Below are positions 37,076 to 49,988 of a DNA stretch of 64,000 bases, piece after piece. The stretch's first letter is position 1. Every line of letters starts with the position of its first letter. Position numbers and translations under genes: made by a program. Under the pieces are notes generated by a model. It was given only the letters and a program-made list of their open reading frames with translations. It was not told the origin of the DNA and searched no databases. The stretch covers positions 3,286,001 to 3,350,000 of the forward strand of contig JAJTUQ010000002.1 in assembly GCA_021399445.1 (NCBI GenBank). The letters are read 5' to 3'. This DNA is from Xylogone sp. PMI_703. Its lineage: Eukaryota > Ascomycota > Leotiomycetes.

Positions 37076-38915
37076 TTAAGCAAACCCTCCAGGGACTTGC
37101 CTCGCTCTCATATCTCTGCCTCCTAAACCACCGGGTCGCCCACCTTCAGCCCCCCAAGACAAGTCCCCGAAGGGTGAGCCCCCCATTTGGGAACGTTTTC
37201 CTCCCTTAATCTCTAGATCCGCGCTGGCAATGTTGATATGTTGGATGCGCAGCCTCGCTTCCCGTTCATATCGTCTCACAGTTGCAAGTGATGACTGCTG
37301 GAGAGCTGAACGCGGAGCTGTGGGAAGAGACGTAAGTAGCTACGCAAATGTTAGCGAATACAACTTCAACTGAGGAATAGAAGGAAAAGGCATCATTACC
37401 CTGTCCTGTGTATCAATTCTGGCATCCAATTGCCCACTCCTGATCATGGAAACCAATTCCTCATCTAGATTCTTTCCAGGAATACCGAAGGCTTGGTCGA
37501 GACTTTCCAGTGTGACGCACGAAAATGGAATAAAGTACTGCACAATGCTCTTGCTTCTGACTAGCTGATATAGGTAATCCACGTGTTCTGCGAGGTGGAT
37601 ATCTAACAGATAATCTGCTCGGTAAGATTCGAGGATGCTAAGACATGCAGAGTACCTCCCATTGACGAATGATGAGATAGCACGACGAATATGTGGTTCT
37701 AGCTCCAGATATGTCCGGAAATTAGAGTTCTCGAGAACCCTAGATGTAAGTTCATTGCGGTTCATGGTTGCTAATGCGCAAAGTCCTCCATAGATAGCAA
37801 CGTCATTAGGACTAATTATCGTGTTGCAAGTTGAACCCATTCCTGGCTCAGTATTCAAAAAGTCCCGTGCAGCTTGATGGTAGTCCTGCATGTAAATATG
37901 AGCAAGTCCATCTGCTGCATTGAGGTATGGTTGAATTGCTTTCTCTTCCTCATCGCTTGATGGCACAGATTTAATCTTCTGTACATTAGACGTGACACTG
38001 AACCAGTTTCGCTGTTCAATACCGATCTCTATGAGATACTTCGAAACGTCCACAATATGCCTTGCGACACTGATATCTTGCCTCATTCGTCCAAAAGCCT
38101 CAGCGGCTAGTGGGAGGTTTCCAATACTCTGGTAATGTTTCCCAAGGTCTTCATTGCCCATCTAAAAGAATTACCAATCATTAGCATAGTTCCATTCATT
38201 CCCGCGAGTGAAACGCCGCTCCAGTATTTGGAGTGCAACCAAACTACAAGGCTAACTAAGTGAACTAGAAATATCGTGAGAGAGACCTACCCTAATGCTC
38301 TCTTTAATCAAATTATTCTTGTACCCACTTAACTCAGCCTCAAGCCTTGAAGTCTCCGCCCGATTCTTCTTTTCTGTGCTCTCAATCCACGCTTTTGCCG
38401 CCTCATCCGAATCAGCATCAGCACTCCCACTACCTTCTAGTTGGTCTAGGCACTGCCGTGCTTCCATGTATCGTCGAACGTCTCGACCCGCACGTGCCTC
38501 TGCTAAAGCTGCTCTCAGTGCTTCTGGGCCTAGAACTGTAGATGTGGTGCCAATGTGGAGAAGGCGTTCAAAACGGGTTCGGCCTATTGTACATTGCAAA
38601 TGTCAATGGCAATGTTGACTTTCAAGATATTATAACACAAAGGCTGAGAAAATGGGTGAGGGAAGGGAAGCAGCAAGGAAGGGATAAGCACCTTTATAGT
38701 TCGCCATGTAACTCTCCAGGTCGAATTTCGGCGTTTCTAGAAATGATAGAGTCAGCTATATGTCAATCACTTTAACAGAGATATCATAGGAAGTATATGA
38801 TTCATTTTCTTTTAGGTATTTTCCAATAATAAATCTTAAACAGCCAGCTCGACATACCTGTCACCACATTCTGATGCCTAGATTTCAATTCCGATTGCGG
38901 TGTTTCTGATGCCAT
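37076..38915 (-). CDS. CSN1: COP9 signalosome subunit 1 (PCI-domain protein)
   Basis: Subunit 1 of the COP9 signalosome, the complex that removes NEDD8 from cullins and in filamentous fungi controls development and secondary metabolism. Predicted 473 residues in five exons: 38915-38858, 38736-38692, 38583-38291, 38161-37400 and 37339-37076. The family blocks run across the junctions: PKFDLESYMANY / GRTRFERLLHIG / NLIKESIR / MGNEDLGKHYQS, then the PCI winged-helix region around YLELEPHIRRAISSF, LARIDTQ-like sequence (QLDARIDTQDR) and the C-terminal helix INIASADLEIKG. The 42-base internal exon 2 core is short, and its donor (GTGCTT) is weak, but both its frame and its residues fit the family. 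The Gly/Pro-rich C-terminal tail after the helix is variable in this family. Confidence 0.9.
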
Positions 38916-39731
38916 TTTTGAAGAAGCGTAGAAAGCCCAGTAAGAGTGGCTGATAAATAGGATACGATATTGTGATTGTGTATAGTTTAGAAGCTGGGAA
39001 TGAAATTGAAAAGAGGAGGGGTGGAGATATGGAGAGGGAGGAGATAGTTGGTGGGGTGCCTGGTGGGTTGGATATAATTCGGAGCTTAAGGTTGGAGCTC
39101 TCCACAATGAGTAGTATGAGCTAATCCGTTTTAGGACACATCACGATCTACCACAAGTGACCAACAGTTATATCAAATTTTCAATTATTTGTGTAGTTAA
39201 CATTCTAGATATCGCATGAGTTTATCTCAAAGCCCATGCAAACTACAAGTTCACTATCAAGCCAACTAGCAGTTCACTCATTCATCCCATTCCCATCTGT
39301 TCTCAAATTTTGTCTAATATCCATCCACCAATCCTTCTGTCCCTCCTAGTAGAATCACCTTTCCGGCTTCTCCATTCCCCGAGATCTGAACATCTCTGGA
39401 ATATGACTTAATGCACAACCCATATACTCATTAAATCATTCCTGCCGTTTGTGAACATAAGCCAAATAGACAGCAACAAAGATAAAACTCCACATAGTGA
39501 GACAGAGTATCCTGGTATATCCACCTAATCCCGACCCACGCCTAGGCGCCCAAGAAAAACCCAAAACCCAAATGCCCATTCTCTCAAATACCAAAAACGC
39601 CGATCAAAAAATGTGCACCATTTCTTTTGCACAAAGGCCAACCACATATCCAGCCTTTCCCATCGATGCTTTCCTAAAATATGTACGGAGATAGAAGGAG
39701 TAAGAGATAGAAAGGGAGAGCACGGGAAAAA
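38916..39731. other. Intergenic, CSN1 promoter and 3' flank of third Zn2Cys6 gene
   Basis: 816 bases. AT-rich with pyrimidine stretches on the - strand just upstream of CSN1, which suits its leader. No gene is seen. Confidence 0.6.
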
Positions 39732-42700
39732 TCAACTCTGCAGCTCCCCATGGTAGGATTTGTATGTTGAATCGCCCAGCAAAGATCCCCAATCGTCACC
39801 GTCCATAGCAAACATACCTAATCCTACCCCTGCTCCGGAGGCCGCCGTAGCTGCAGCACTGCTTTCACCCCAGTTCACTGCGTCAGAGGTTCCCGTGCCG
39901 AGGCCAAAATTATTTTCTACGTTGTCTATTCCATTCATTACACTCGTGGGAGGTTGTCCCGGTATGGTATCGAAACCGCTTCCCGTTTGCTGACCCTGCA
40001 TAAGGTAAGGGGGAAGCGGGCCGAAAAGCTGGCCCTCAATGTCATCAAACAGTTTTTGACCTTGTCCAGTTGTGCCGTTACCCATAAACATACCCATCCC
40101 AGTATCCGGATAAACGTTATTGTCATTGGAAATATCGGTGGGATCCCCGGGGGTAGCACCAGGATTCTCTTGCTTAATATTTAGGTTGTTAATGTTGTTC
40201 TCGAATTCCATCATCGGCTGGTTAGGATATGCGAAGGGGTCACCAGAGGGAAACATGACACTCAGATCTGGTATCCCAATTCCATAATTCGATCCAGCAC
40301 CTTGTTGAATGCCATACTGCTGTCCTTGTGTGTTCCCAGCAATTCCTGACTCGGGAGTACCTGTGGAGCTAGGTGACATCAGTTCCTGGAAATTGGATCT
40401 GAAACTATTATCAGACAGGTTAGATGGTGTAAAACGTGAGGTGTCCAGGGATAGAGGAGTAACTGGTACTGTGGCAGATTGTTGTTGCTGCTGCTGGGCA
40501 AGGGGAAAAGTTGTCGAGCGTTGGAATTTACGGATAACATCTGGATCTGGTTGAGACAAATCGGTTGAACGACGGAAGACCTGAGCCTGAGGGATATGAG
40601 ATGGTGCGGCACGCTTTTTTAAACCAGTGGAAGGAGTGTTACCAACTTCCGTTAAACTTCGAGGAAGCTGCTCAAAAAGTACCTACAGGAGAGATGTTAG
40701 AAAACTTTCTTCGATACAATTCATCAGAAGCGTATAATGATCTGTTTTACCTGAAGAGTAGCAGAACAACGATCTGCTGCCAAACTTTTTCTCGCTAGTC
40801 CTACCAACGCATCTTTACCAGCATTCGCATCAGCAAGGATCTCCTTCGATCCATCTTTATCCGGATTCTCGAGCACGAAAAACACCAACGAGAGGATGGC
40901 AAAGAAAGTGGTATACATTGTAAACCAATAGGCCCCGATCAATAGGCCCCTCTTCTTCATTTCAGAGGTAATATGGACAATATTTCGCGAAACACTCACG
41001 CATGCTGCTGCACATGCATAGGAACGATCGTCCATAACTTTGTTAGCGCTGGACCTTCGGGAAACATAGTGGAGGAATGGTCGATACAGCATCATCTGGA
41101 CATGAGCATATGCCAGGCGAAGGAGCTGCCGAACTCTGTTTAATTTAGGTCAGCAACATCCTTCCGCAGAACGGTATTAAATTTCTGGGCAGGATACTCA
41201 AAGAACTTACCTCATAACGTCCGGGGTGGCATCGCCACCTGGTCTCAATGACATAGGCAACTTATCCAACCACTCAGCTAGGTCCCGCTCAATTTCCCTA
41301 ATCCTAGAATGCCTAATTATATAGCTAGATTTCTCTCCCTGGATGCTCTGTTCCAATCCCTTGATAGGATAAATATACTTGATAACTTTGGCCAAAATAG
41401 CCATAAGTCTGGTATGTGCATTGCTTGCCGCGATCATACTAACCTGTCCAGCAGGCATTGGTAATATGACCTCCTTGGTAATGCATTCATCCGCAACTTC
41501 AAGGGGTAGTTCCTGATCTATATCATCACTAGAGAGCATCTGAGGGAACCCGAGAAGGGCGGAAACATAGGTGTCCATTTTCCGGATAATCCAAAAAACA
41601 CGCCGACGCACTTCACGTTCGATGAGAGTGAAATTCCCAGGGATATTTCGATGCATACCCATACGTAGAGCGGAACGTAAAGCGATTCCAATATATGAAT
41701 AGCAAGTGGAGAGGTTGGCAGAGGACTGAAGGAAGAGTATCATGAAGAGGAGTGCTTGGAGAGAAACAATATCTCTGCAGTCGGTGATATCTATCATTTG
41801 TCGTCCCGCACGGAAATATTTAAGCCTAACAGATCATTAGCAACGCTATCCAGGACTAGGGTGGTTTTCAGGCTGAGAAGCGTTAAGAGCTTTCATTCCA
41901 AAACCAAAAGCATTGCACAGAAGTGGCTGGCGTATCATTCGCAACTCCCCAGTCGCAATCAGGGGGGGATAAAGAACTCCACGGAAATCTAGGTAGCAGA
42001 AGCTGGGGAAACATAGGTGAGAACTGGCTTACCCTTGATCTATGTCCAGCCTATAGTTCGCATTCGCCTCATCTATATCCGGGGAATTAGCATGAAACAT
42101 ACAACCGACGGCAAGTACGACGTAGAGCAGCGGTAAGAACCTATTCTCCGCATCGCCATACGCCTCTGCGGGTATGTCATAGATGCGATCGAGCATATTG
42201 TAGAAGCTAGGCTGATGAACAAAACGCAGCAGCGCACAGGCACTGTTCAGACTGTCGTTAGCAAGGGCGCGTGCTGTTTCTCTCGAGGGCAGATCCGCCA
42301 CGTTTGGTAATCCACTTTCAAGAGGAGAGTCGGAACTGGAGCGTGGTGAATCGAGCATCCCCAGAGGTTGATGACGAGGACGTGGAAGGAAGGGAATACC
42401 CTTTTCCGTCGCAAGAAGACCTCCGAACTGCTCCCGTAAGCGCTTCAGAAAAATACGGCCAGAGGAATTGCCGTGGAAATCCCAGTTTCCTCGTTCGTCA
42501 ATATCCAGTTGGCCGGTAGATTCGATCATAGAGCGAAGCTGTGCATCTTGGTTCACTGCATCCTGCGATCTGCTAGGCTGAACTGCTTGAGGCGGGTTTT
42601 GGGGTGTGTTTTGGGGCACGTTGCCATTCTGGAAGGTCTTGATACCAAAAATAGCTGCTTCATGCTGCCTCTTGATTGTAGCTATATCGAGATTTGGGTC

Positions 42701-43425
42701 ATTCAGGTCAACATTCGGAACCAGGGCTCGTAGCAATGTCTCAGCTCGTTGTAAACGGTTCTCCAGAGCCTCAATGTACTGCGGTGCGGGATTTCTTCTT
42801 CTGTTCGAAGGTTGATCGTATGTGCAGTCTAAATGATACCAAATTATTAGTCAATATCTGAGTCGCTCAAGAAAGGATACCTTATACGATTCTCTCCCAT
42901 TTCTTCACTTCTGGCAATCACTTGCAAGAGTCAAGACTAGAATGCTGAGGGAATTCAAGGGGCCACGACCGTACCATAACTATACACTGTGCAGTGAGTG
43001 CATGGTTGCTTGCCATCGCACTTGATCTTTTTCCTACGGCACTCGTCACAGGCGCGCGTCACTCTTCTCCTCTTCTGCAATGGCGTTGGCCTAGGTACAG
43101 CCGCCGCTGCTATGGATGATGATGCTGGAGATGCCTCCTGCCAATTCGTACTGCTTGCACCGGTGGGGTTAGTATTATCTTCCTCAAGTAAATCTACGTC
43201 AACATCGAAGGACTCTGGTGACGAGTGTCCTGGAGTAGCAGTGGAATGGCCTGTGGTCACCGCAGCATTACTCATCGCCGTCGCTGTCATTTTTATTGTT
43301 CCTGTTGTACCTGCACCACCTGAAGCGCCTGGGTCCGTACTTGCTGTTCCCATAGTCGTGGTACTTATACCCGTCCCTGTACTCGCATTCGTCCCGTCTG
43401 GTTGAGGAGTATCATCCGGGGCCAT
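39732..43425 (-). CDS. Zn2Cys6 transcription factor with fungal_trans domain
   Basis: Predicted nuclear regulator of 1065 residues in five exons: 43425-42975, 42828-42033, 41825-41211, 41135-40751 and 40682-39732. The zinc cluster has cysteines at 126, 129, 136, 142, 145 and 152. The first intron falls between the last two, and splicing restores [16 protein letters not shown] followed by a dimerisation-like coiled coil ([17 protein letters not shown]). The central fungal_trans (PF04082) domain is seen in [30 protein letters not shown] and [25 protein letters not shown] long Ser/Thr/Gly-rich N-terminal region precedes the finger. The C-terminus is Asn/Gly/Gln-rich with a short polyglutamine run, as expected for an activation region. 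Intron 2 is 207 bp, longer than its neighbours. I do not assign a named regulator. Confidence 0.9.
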
Positions 43426-46400
43426 GGCACGGCGCGTATCATAGAAAAGGGCGAATTAAATGGATAATGATTTATTATTATTTTTCGCTCCCGTATCTTA
43501 CAGGCGGATGAGAGAAAGATCGGACGAAGACAAGTCAATGGGGCCAACTAGAGACACCCCGCAAGAAAAAGTAAAAACGGAAGAGTGGAGAAGAAAGGCT
43601 CAAGCCTTGTGGTTTCGCGAAGTTCAAAAAAAGTTTGAGGTATTAGCTGGAACAAATATGTTGCGTCGACTCCCGTCACAGAGTTGGTGAGAAGGGATCC
43701 AATAGGCAGGTGAACGCGGTTTAAGTGTCGAAGAAATATACTCCTGCTTGTGCAAGATGCGTTCAATCCGGGGGGAAGAGGAGTTTCCTAGGAAAGTTGG
43801 ATCAATCGTAGGGCACTTTTTAGGAGGTGCGTAAAAGTCAGGTCAGGTAAGAAGTGAGGTAAGGTTGGAGCCAGGCTCAAAAAGGGAGCTCCACCAAAGA
43901 GAAGCCAAAGAACGATCCCATCGAATAATGGGACTTTGCTCGATGACGCAGTCTTGGCACAGGAGGCGTTCTTTCGCAGGCTCGGCAGGGTGTCTTTAAT
44001 TGATGCCTGAGGCAAGATATATTTTGTATCAGCAAAAGGACGAAGGGAATTGAATTGGCGCAGGAAGGCAGGGCGGATGAAGGAAGGAGCAGAGAGAAGA
44101 GGGTGGGCGCAACATCAGCAGTGGCGAAATAATGGAGCAAGTTAGCTGGTTAGGTTGTTGTGGTAGCACGTAATCTCGACAATCTATTATTCTAGAAGGG
44201 AACGGTCGTCTCTGGAGCTGTCAGCCAGTAAGACAGCAAGTTTCGGAGTAGGCCGCCGCGTGAGACCAGCCAGTGGCTCAGCCTGGACGCGCTTTTCGAT
44301 AGATTACTGTACAGGAACAGGAATGAAGAAGACGGAATAATTAAGAGGAGGCGCACTTTCTGGCTCATTTCTCTGCAGTCAAGAGGGGGGGTCTATGGAT
44401 TGAGTTAGCTTCAGCGACAGCCAACAGAATCCATCACCAATAAATGCTTCTCAAAGCAGCCAACAGGCCTCACTACGCTGTGCCACAGCATGATTTTGCC
44501 CCCTTTGACAAGACGCGCAAGGAAGGACCGGAAGATTTGCCCAGGCGCGCATAACTCGCTTCATTGAGTAGATTGAGCAAGAAGAGGGCACAAGGCTAAC
44601 CAGCGAGTGACTTCCAGAGCGAAGTACGGACGCACCTCTCTGCAGGAGACAGACACACGCCACGCCTCAACTGCGCCAGGCCCACTCGCGACACGAGGGT
44701 TTGCGGCGGATCGGGGTTGCGCGAGGTCTGATTAGGACTAGTGTTACAGCCTCGCCGACGCCCAATGGCCCATGTACGATTGATAGCCAGAATGATTGGT
44801 ATGATTGAGCTGGTGGCGCCCGGGATGGCCTAATCCCGGAGCGAGGCTGGAGAAGAGATATTGATCTGTGCACACTGGGGAGTTTATCGCTCAATCTGAC
44901 AGCATATTTTTTAAGCAGCGAGAGCAGCTGTGGCTCCGTAGTTGATAGCGCTGCTTGCTACCATATACTTTATCAATCAATGGCCTATTAAACACGGTTC
45001 GCCGATCCAATTACTGACGGCTCATGCTTTGTCATAACACTGTCGCTGTCACAATCGCTTGATGGAACTTTGGCTTGCAGTTGACCACTCTTTTTTACAG
45101 ACCGTATCGGCGGGAGGCCGTAGAGGCGGGCAAGGGACGGCGGCCAAGCCCTAATCCGCTTGCTAATTGGATTTCCTTGTCCTGGGTCACGTGGGTCTGA
45201 GTCCCTTGCTACCACTTCCCCTCGGTTCCGTGTGTGACGGTGCCAGCCTTGGAGTTTGGCAATTACTTTCGTAATCGAGCTGGCGGAACAATGCTGGATG
45301 CGGTATGCTCTAGAGTACAGCGTACTGCGCCGGTTTGGGGAGTGAAGGAGCCAATCATGGCCTCGAAAATCGTTCTTGCACCGCCGACTTCGCTCTTAGA
45401 GGTTACTGTAGCTACCCTGTGGTCTCCTTCTCATCCACACGGTCCTAATCCGCGATGAACACGCGCTCTCTCACTGAGGCATTTTTCCCCTCGATACCGT
45501 ATCTTATGGAAGGATTGTTCTGTTCTTGAGGCATTTTCCCCTTCAATTTCCTTCTGAATGATTTGAGTCAAGGACCGATGAGCTAATTAAAATTGGTCTG
45601 GCTTATATCCGTTCGGATATATTTACAGACCATTGATTTCGGACATGGCTGGCTCGGGACCCATTGGACGAGACACCGCCGCACGCTACATAGTGTGCAG
45701 CTGTAGGATTCCTCTACCACAGTAATGACTCGCGCTATATATTTACTGCCTAGCATCCCAGCCTGTTGATCCCGCACTGTAAGATCGGGGGATCGGGGAG
45801 CTTTTTGCTCCCCGCGCCCATCTAAGCCAGGGCTTAATTGACGAGACCCGGGATATCGTAATGACGATTTCGTGCAGGACAATGCAGAGATGGAATCTCC
45901 GACTCAAAGTTGATGGCCACTGTCTGTATTTTGCTATAATAGAAGAGATGTTGATGGGTGAGTAAATATAGGCAGGTGAGCATAAGACCATGGTACTATG
46001 CATCCGCACAGAAGCTGTTTCAACAAGGACAAAACGAAGCTCAGCATTCATTGCTACCTGAGCTGCCCTTCAACCATAAATGGATTATTGTGGTTTTCAT
46101 TTCTGTCGCATAGCATCATTCGGTAGTTAGGATGGTAGAATTTACATAAATATTATTGACGACCGTCGTTAGGCATGTTTACTTTTCCCGTAACCCTCGT
46201 CAGTCACTGTTTCAAGGACAGATATCATACTTCCCTAGCTATGTGTCTACCTTTTTGGACTTCCACGACAGTCTTCTGCGTGTCACCTACTACTGTTATC
46301 CCGCGTCTAACCATAACTCCAATGAGATCAGTATAATGGACCACGATTCTGCGCTTCCCAGTGCTTTGCAGCCGTGGGCGGGTGGTTTAGTAGTTGCCAG

Positions 46401-47025
46401 TGGTGTGGTTGGTGAGCTTTGGCGGGTCCGCGGGGTAGATGCATGAGAGCCAAGCTTAGAGTGACGTATATTCACCATATCTTTCCCAAACGCCCGCAAA
46501 CATTCTCCTTCAATGTTTATGGTTATTGATTGTTCCTGTTCATCAGGATGTCTGGTTATTTTATTGGAATGGCTTGTGGTATGCTCCTCTTGCGGTCTGG
46601 CTGGATAAGGTTAAACCTCGCAGTGCAAGGTACATGAGACGTCTAAAAGGAAGTTCAAAGTTTTGGATTGTGAAATCCGGTAAGGTACCGGAGGCAAAAC
46701 CTTGGAACTACCCAACCCTTGTGTCACCCTTCTTATCCCTACTTATCTATTTTATACCCACCTTCCACATGTCCACTTCGCAGGTTCCTTTCTTCCTATT
46801 CTCCCCAAGCCAGCACGTATCGTGATCTGTAGTCTTGTGGGAATCTCAACTCCTTTCAATTGAGATATTCCCCGTTCCACGAGGATCCTTGCTGTGGTAG
46901 CCCACGCTACGTACACTTGATCTGAAATACGGTCAAAGCCCAACAAGAACGACCCAATCCCAAGCTTTACTTGAAATATAGATTGCTTAAGGAAGCTGTT
47001 CGTTCCTGCCTCTGATACAGGCAGT
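43426..47025. other. Long divergent intergenic region
   Basis: 3.6 kb between the start of the third Zn2Cys6 gene (-) and the sulfotransferase-like gene (+). It holds one TACTGTAC (44305), one CACGTG (about 45188) and short unrecognised open frames only. No gene, repeat or mobile element is supportable. It probably includes a long regulatory leader of the transcription factor. Confidence 0.55.
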
Positions 47026-48895
47026 ATGGTATCCGAATCTTCTGGGGTTGGAAAACCCATATTTGTTGCAACCCATCCGCGCGCGTGCTCTACAGCATTT
47101 GAAAGGGTATGTGTCTTCCTCGTATACTTTGGTTGGCTCCAACTTCTCGAGTCTGAAATGCCTTACACGAAAGGCTCCAAATACTCAAGATTCTCATATT
47201 TGTAAATGCTCTGAACTGGCTAACGTCAAGCCCAAGGTATTCATGACCCGCCAAGATGTTCTTACTTGCGTCCACGAACCATTCGGGGACGCATTTTATT
47301 TCGGGCCTGAGAGAATGAGCCCCAGATATGAACAGGATGAGAAAGCCAGGATAGACAGTGGATTCTCCAACAGTACTTACAAAAGCATTTTTGAGAGACT
47401 TGAGCGAGATGCAAAAGAGGTTCGATCCCTTTTAATTCATTTTCCCCTTGTCGAGTTTCGAGTTACACTAGGTTCGATTTTATTTGAGTCTGCAGTTGTC
47501 ACTCCTTGATTACTCTTTATAAAGGCAGCCCAGCGAGTGCTAGTTGTCTCTTGTTGCACTGTGCTCACAGTTAGGCCGTTATGTTCCTACGGTTAAAACA
47601 CATTTTCACGACTCCTATCTTCGACAAGTCTCAATCCTAGAAATGAATATGAAGAGACGATGAGGCACCATACATACAAAATATCTCATTCTGTTATTCC
47701 TCAAAAGACCCATTTTTAATCTTCTTGGAAAGGCTTCCGCGACTTGATTTACACGGTTCGATACTCTAGAGACTCAGATCCTTGGATTTGGAATGGCATA
47801 CCTACCTATGCCACATCCCCTAACTACATCCCCCAATTTCATCGGTACGAGTTTTTGAATCACTATTCTACATTTAGACTCATTGAAATCTGTTATTTTA
47901 TTGATATTCAATATGAACATGAACCTAATTGATACCAGGGGAAACGACTCTTTATCAAGGACATTATACACTATCTCGTACCTCCTGAGGAACAAGCCGC
48001 TCAGATTGCTCCATCACTCGGTGGAAAGGCTGTTAGAAAGGGCGTGGGAACTAACAACATCAATAATGGTTCCCCTAATGGAAATTTGGGGAGCAGTCAG
48101 GAGAACGGCGATCACGAAATCAACGGCAATGGCATCAAGAACGGTACCACAAGTGGAGATAAGAAGGCGCCTTTTCCATACGGAACAGAAGCCGAGCCGG
48201 GAAATCCCACTGTAGTCCCGGCAGAGATACTTAAACAGTTCCATTTTACTTTTTTGATCCGCCATCCTCGTAGCTCCATTCCTTCTTACTATCGCTGCAC
48301 TGTCCCTCCTCTTGATTCGGTTACGGGATTTTACGATTTTTATCCCTCTGAAGCTGGGTATGATGAACTACGCAGGGTCTTCGATTTCTTACGCTCCGTA
48401 GGGCAAGTAGGGCCACAACTTGCTGGGGAAGACAAGGAGTTACGGGACGGGGAAGTGAGAATTACAGTTATTGACGCGGATGACCTGCTCGATGACCCCG
48501 TCGGAATTATCAAAGCTTACTGCAAGGAGGTTGGCCTGGAATATGATCCAGGGATGCTGGTCTGGGACACAGATGAGGACCATAATAGAGCCAAAGCAGC
48601 ATTTGAGAAATGGAAAGGATTCCATGACGATGCCATTAACAGCACATCTCTAAAACCAAGGGATGCGGCACACGTAGGTCACCCCCCTCATATCCCTCTT
48701 AGTGTTCTGCATTATTATAAAGACCGTTAATAACTGGGATCTATTGCTCAGAAGAAAAAGCCGAAGACTATTGAAGCCGAGAATGAAGAATGGCGCCAAA
48801 AGTATGGCGAAAAGGGACAGAAACTCATTCGGGAGACTGTTAACAAGAACATCCCGGATTATGAATATCTGAAGTCGTTTGCTATTAAGCTCTAA
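47026..48895 (+). CDS. Sulfotransferase-like P-loop protein
   Basis: Member of a fungal family of P-loop proteins related to PAPS-dependent sulfotransferases; its biological substrate is not known. Predicted 380 residues from exons 47026-47106, 47237-47419, 47939-48673 and 48752-48895. The nucleotide-binding loop is seen as FVATHPRACSTAFER. Exon 2 carries VFMTRQDVLTCVHEPFGDAFYFGPER. Exon 3 carries GKRLFIKDIIHYLVPP and the conserved FLIRHPRSSIPSYYRCTVPPL, the 3'-phosphate-binding block of this family. The last exon adds the C-terminal helix (ENEEWRQKYGEKGQKLIRE). A Gly/Asn-rich insert at 48037-48150 looks like lineage-specific low complexity. Intron 2 is 519 bp with a weak GTTCGA donor, far longer than any other in the window, so this junction is the least certain. 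Confidence 0.75.
47420..47938 (+). other. Unusually long intron of sulfotransferase-like gene
   Basis: 519 bases between E (RDAKE) and G (GKRLFIKD) of the predicted protein. The donor GTTCGA is non-consensus, while the acceptor region CTAATTGATACCAG is good. The intron is AT-rich with stop codons in all frames I read. I found no inverted termini or small-RNA motif in it. Confidence 0.5.
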
Positions 48896-49099
48896 AAATA
48901 GGCTTAAACGGCCTTCGACTGACCTGAAGACCTGAAGGGAAGATATTAGTTTTGAGGATGTTAGCTACAACTTGTTTACGCTTCGAAATCCTATCTTATT
49001 CATGTCCAGCCAGTAATGGTGTCTTGACTTCGTGTGTATGGGTACAAGATAGTATACATTCCCCCTTATTCTATGTATAAGACCTTAGGGCTTGCTCTC

Positions 49100-49988
49100 T
49101 TAAGCAACATTTTCCAGCTCCCCCTCAGCCAGTCTCTCTTTGTACTCCTGGCTCTTCCTCCTAAACGGTGTCATCTTATCCTTTTCCCTGTTATTTATAT
49201 CCCACGTTAAGGTATCATGCACAACCAACGGACTCCAACTCTCGGCGAATTCTGCATCTAGCAAATTCGACCACCGAACCTCAATAGGCTGTTCTTGGCC
49301 TAAAACACCTTTCTCCTGTGCCAGGCTGCCAACCTCTGCTAGAACAGCAGCCATATCCGCAACGCTATTAGCCTTCTGGTCGCACAACTTCCGCTGTCGA
49401 ACCTTGCGGTTCAAGAATTTCCCGTCCTCGGTTACGGCTACGTTGGAGGTGGGCTCCCAGGCTGTTTCGTGCAATTTTCGGTACTCGCGCAATTTCTGGA
49501 ATGCTAGAAGACCTACGGGCGTTTGGGTGGATAACGGCGTTGAGGATGGACGTAATTTGCGCGCTTTATGGGAGGTTGGAGGAGGTGTAGAGGTGAAGGC
49601 TGCACCTTCAGGGAATGTTATGGTGCAGAGGGGCATCCAGTGGTCCTTTCGGAGGGCAGGCGGACGGGTCTTCTTGCCATTGTAGGGAATCTGGGAGAGG
49701 GCTGCATTGTTCTGAATTTTTTAATTAAAAAAATTAGCCATGCCAATTGGGATTGATAATGCATTTCCCTTTTGTGGAGAAAGTTTTAGGATAGTGGAAA
49801 CTGAGTGGAATATATACCTTAGGGGCTTTCGTTAGGGAATATACGACTTGGTTCGTTAGAATATTGTTGAAGACAAATATCTCTCGTCCATGCTCAGTCT
49901 TCGCTGATGACGATGTAGAAGCAGCTCGAATCTGCCGCGCGGTGCATACCAGGAGCCTAGCCTGTTCTATTACCGGTCTTGAATTCAT
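49100..49988 (-). CDS. MHR1: Mitochondrial large ribosomal subunit protein mL67 / recombination protein Mhr1
   Basis: Orthologue of Mhr1, a mitochondrial protein first known for homologous DNA pairing and mtDNA inheritance and also a fungal-specific large mitoribosomal subunit (mL67). Predicted 260 residues from exons 49988-49818 and 49711-49100. Exon 1 contains an Arg/Ser/Thr-rich presequence suited to mitochondrial import, then EIFVFNNILTNQVVYSLT. The 106-bp intron joins it to NNAALSQIPYNGKKTRPPALRKDHW, the family core. The C-terminal half is basic with a conserved WSNLLDAEFAESWSPLVVHDTL block. It converges with the sulfotransferase-like gene (204-bp spacer) and diverges from HSP104. Confidence 0.9.

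Noticed and set aside
47048..47509. Single-exon reading of the 5' part of the sulfotransferase-like gene
   Set aside because: The uninterrupted frame misses the P-loop block, which is read correctly only from the ATG at 47026 with the 47107-47236 intron removed.
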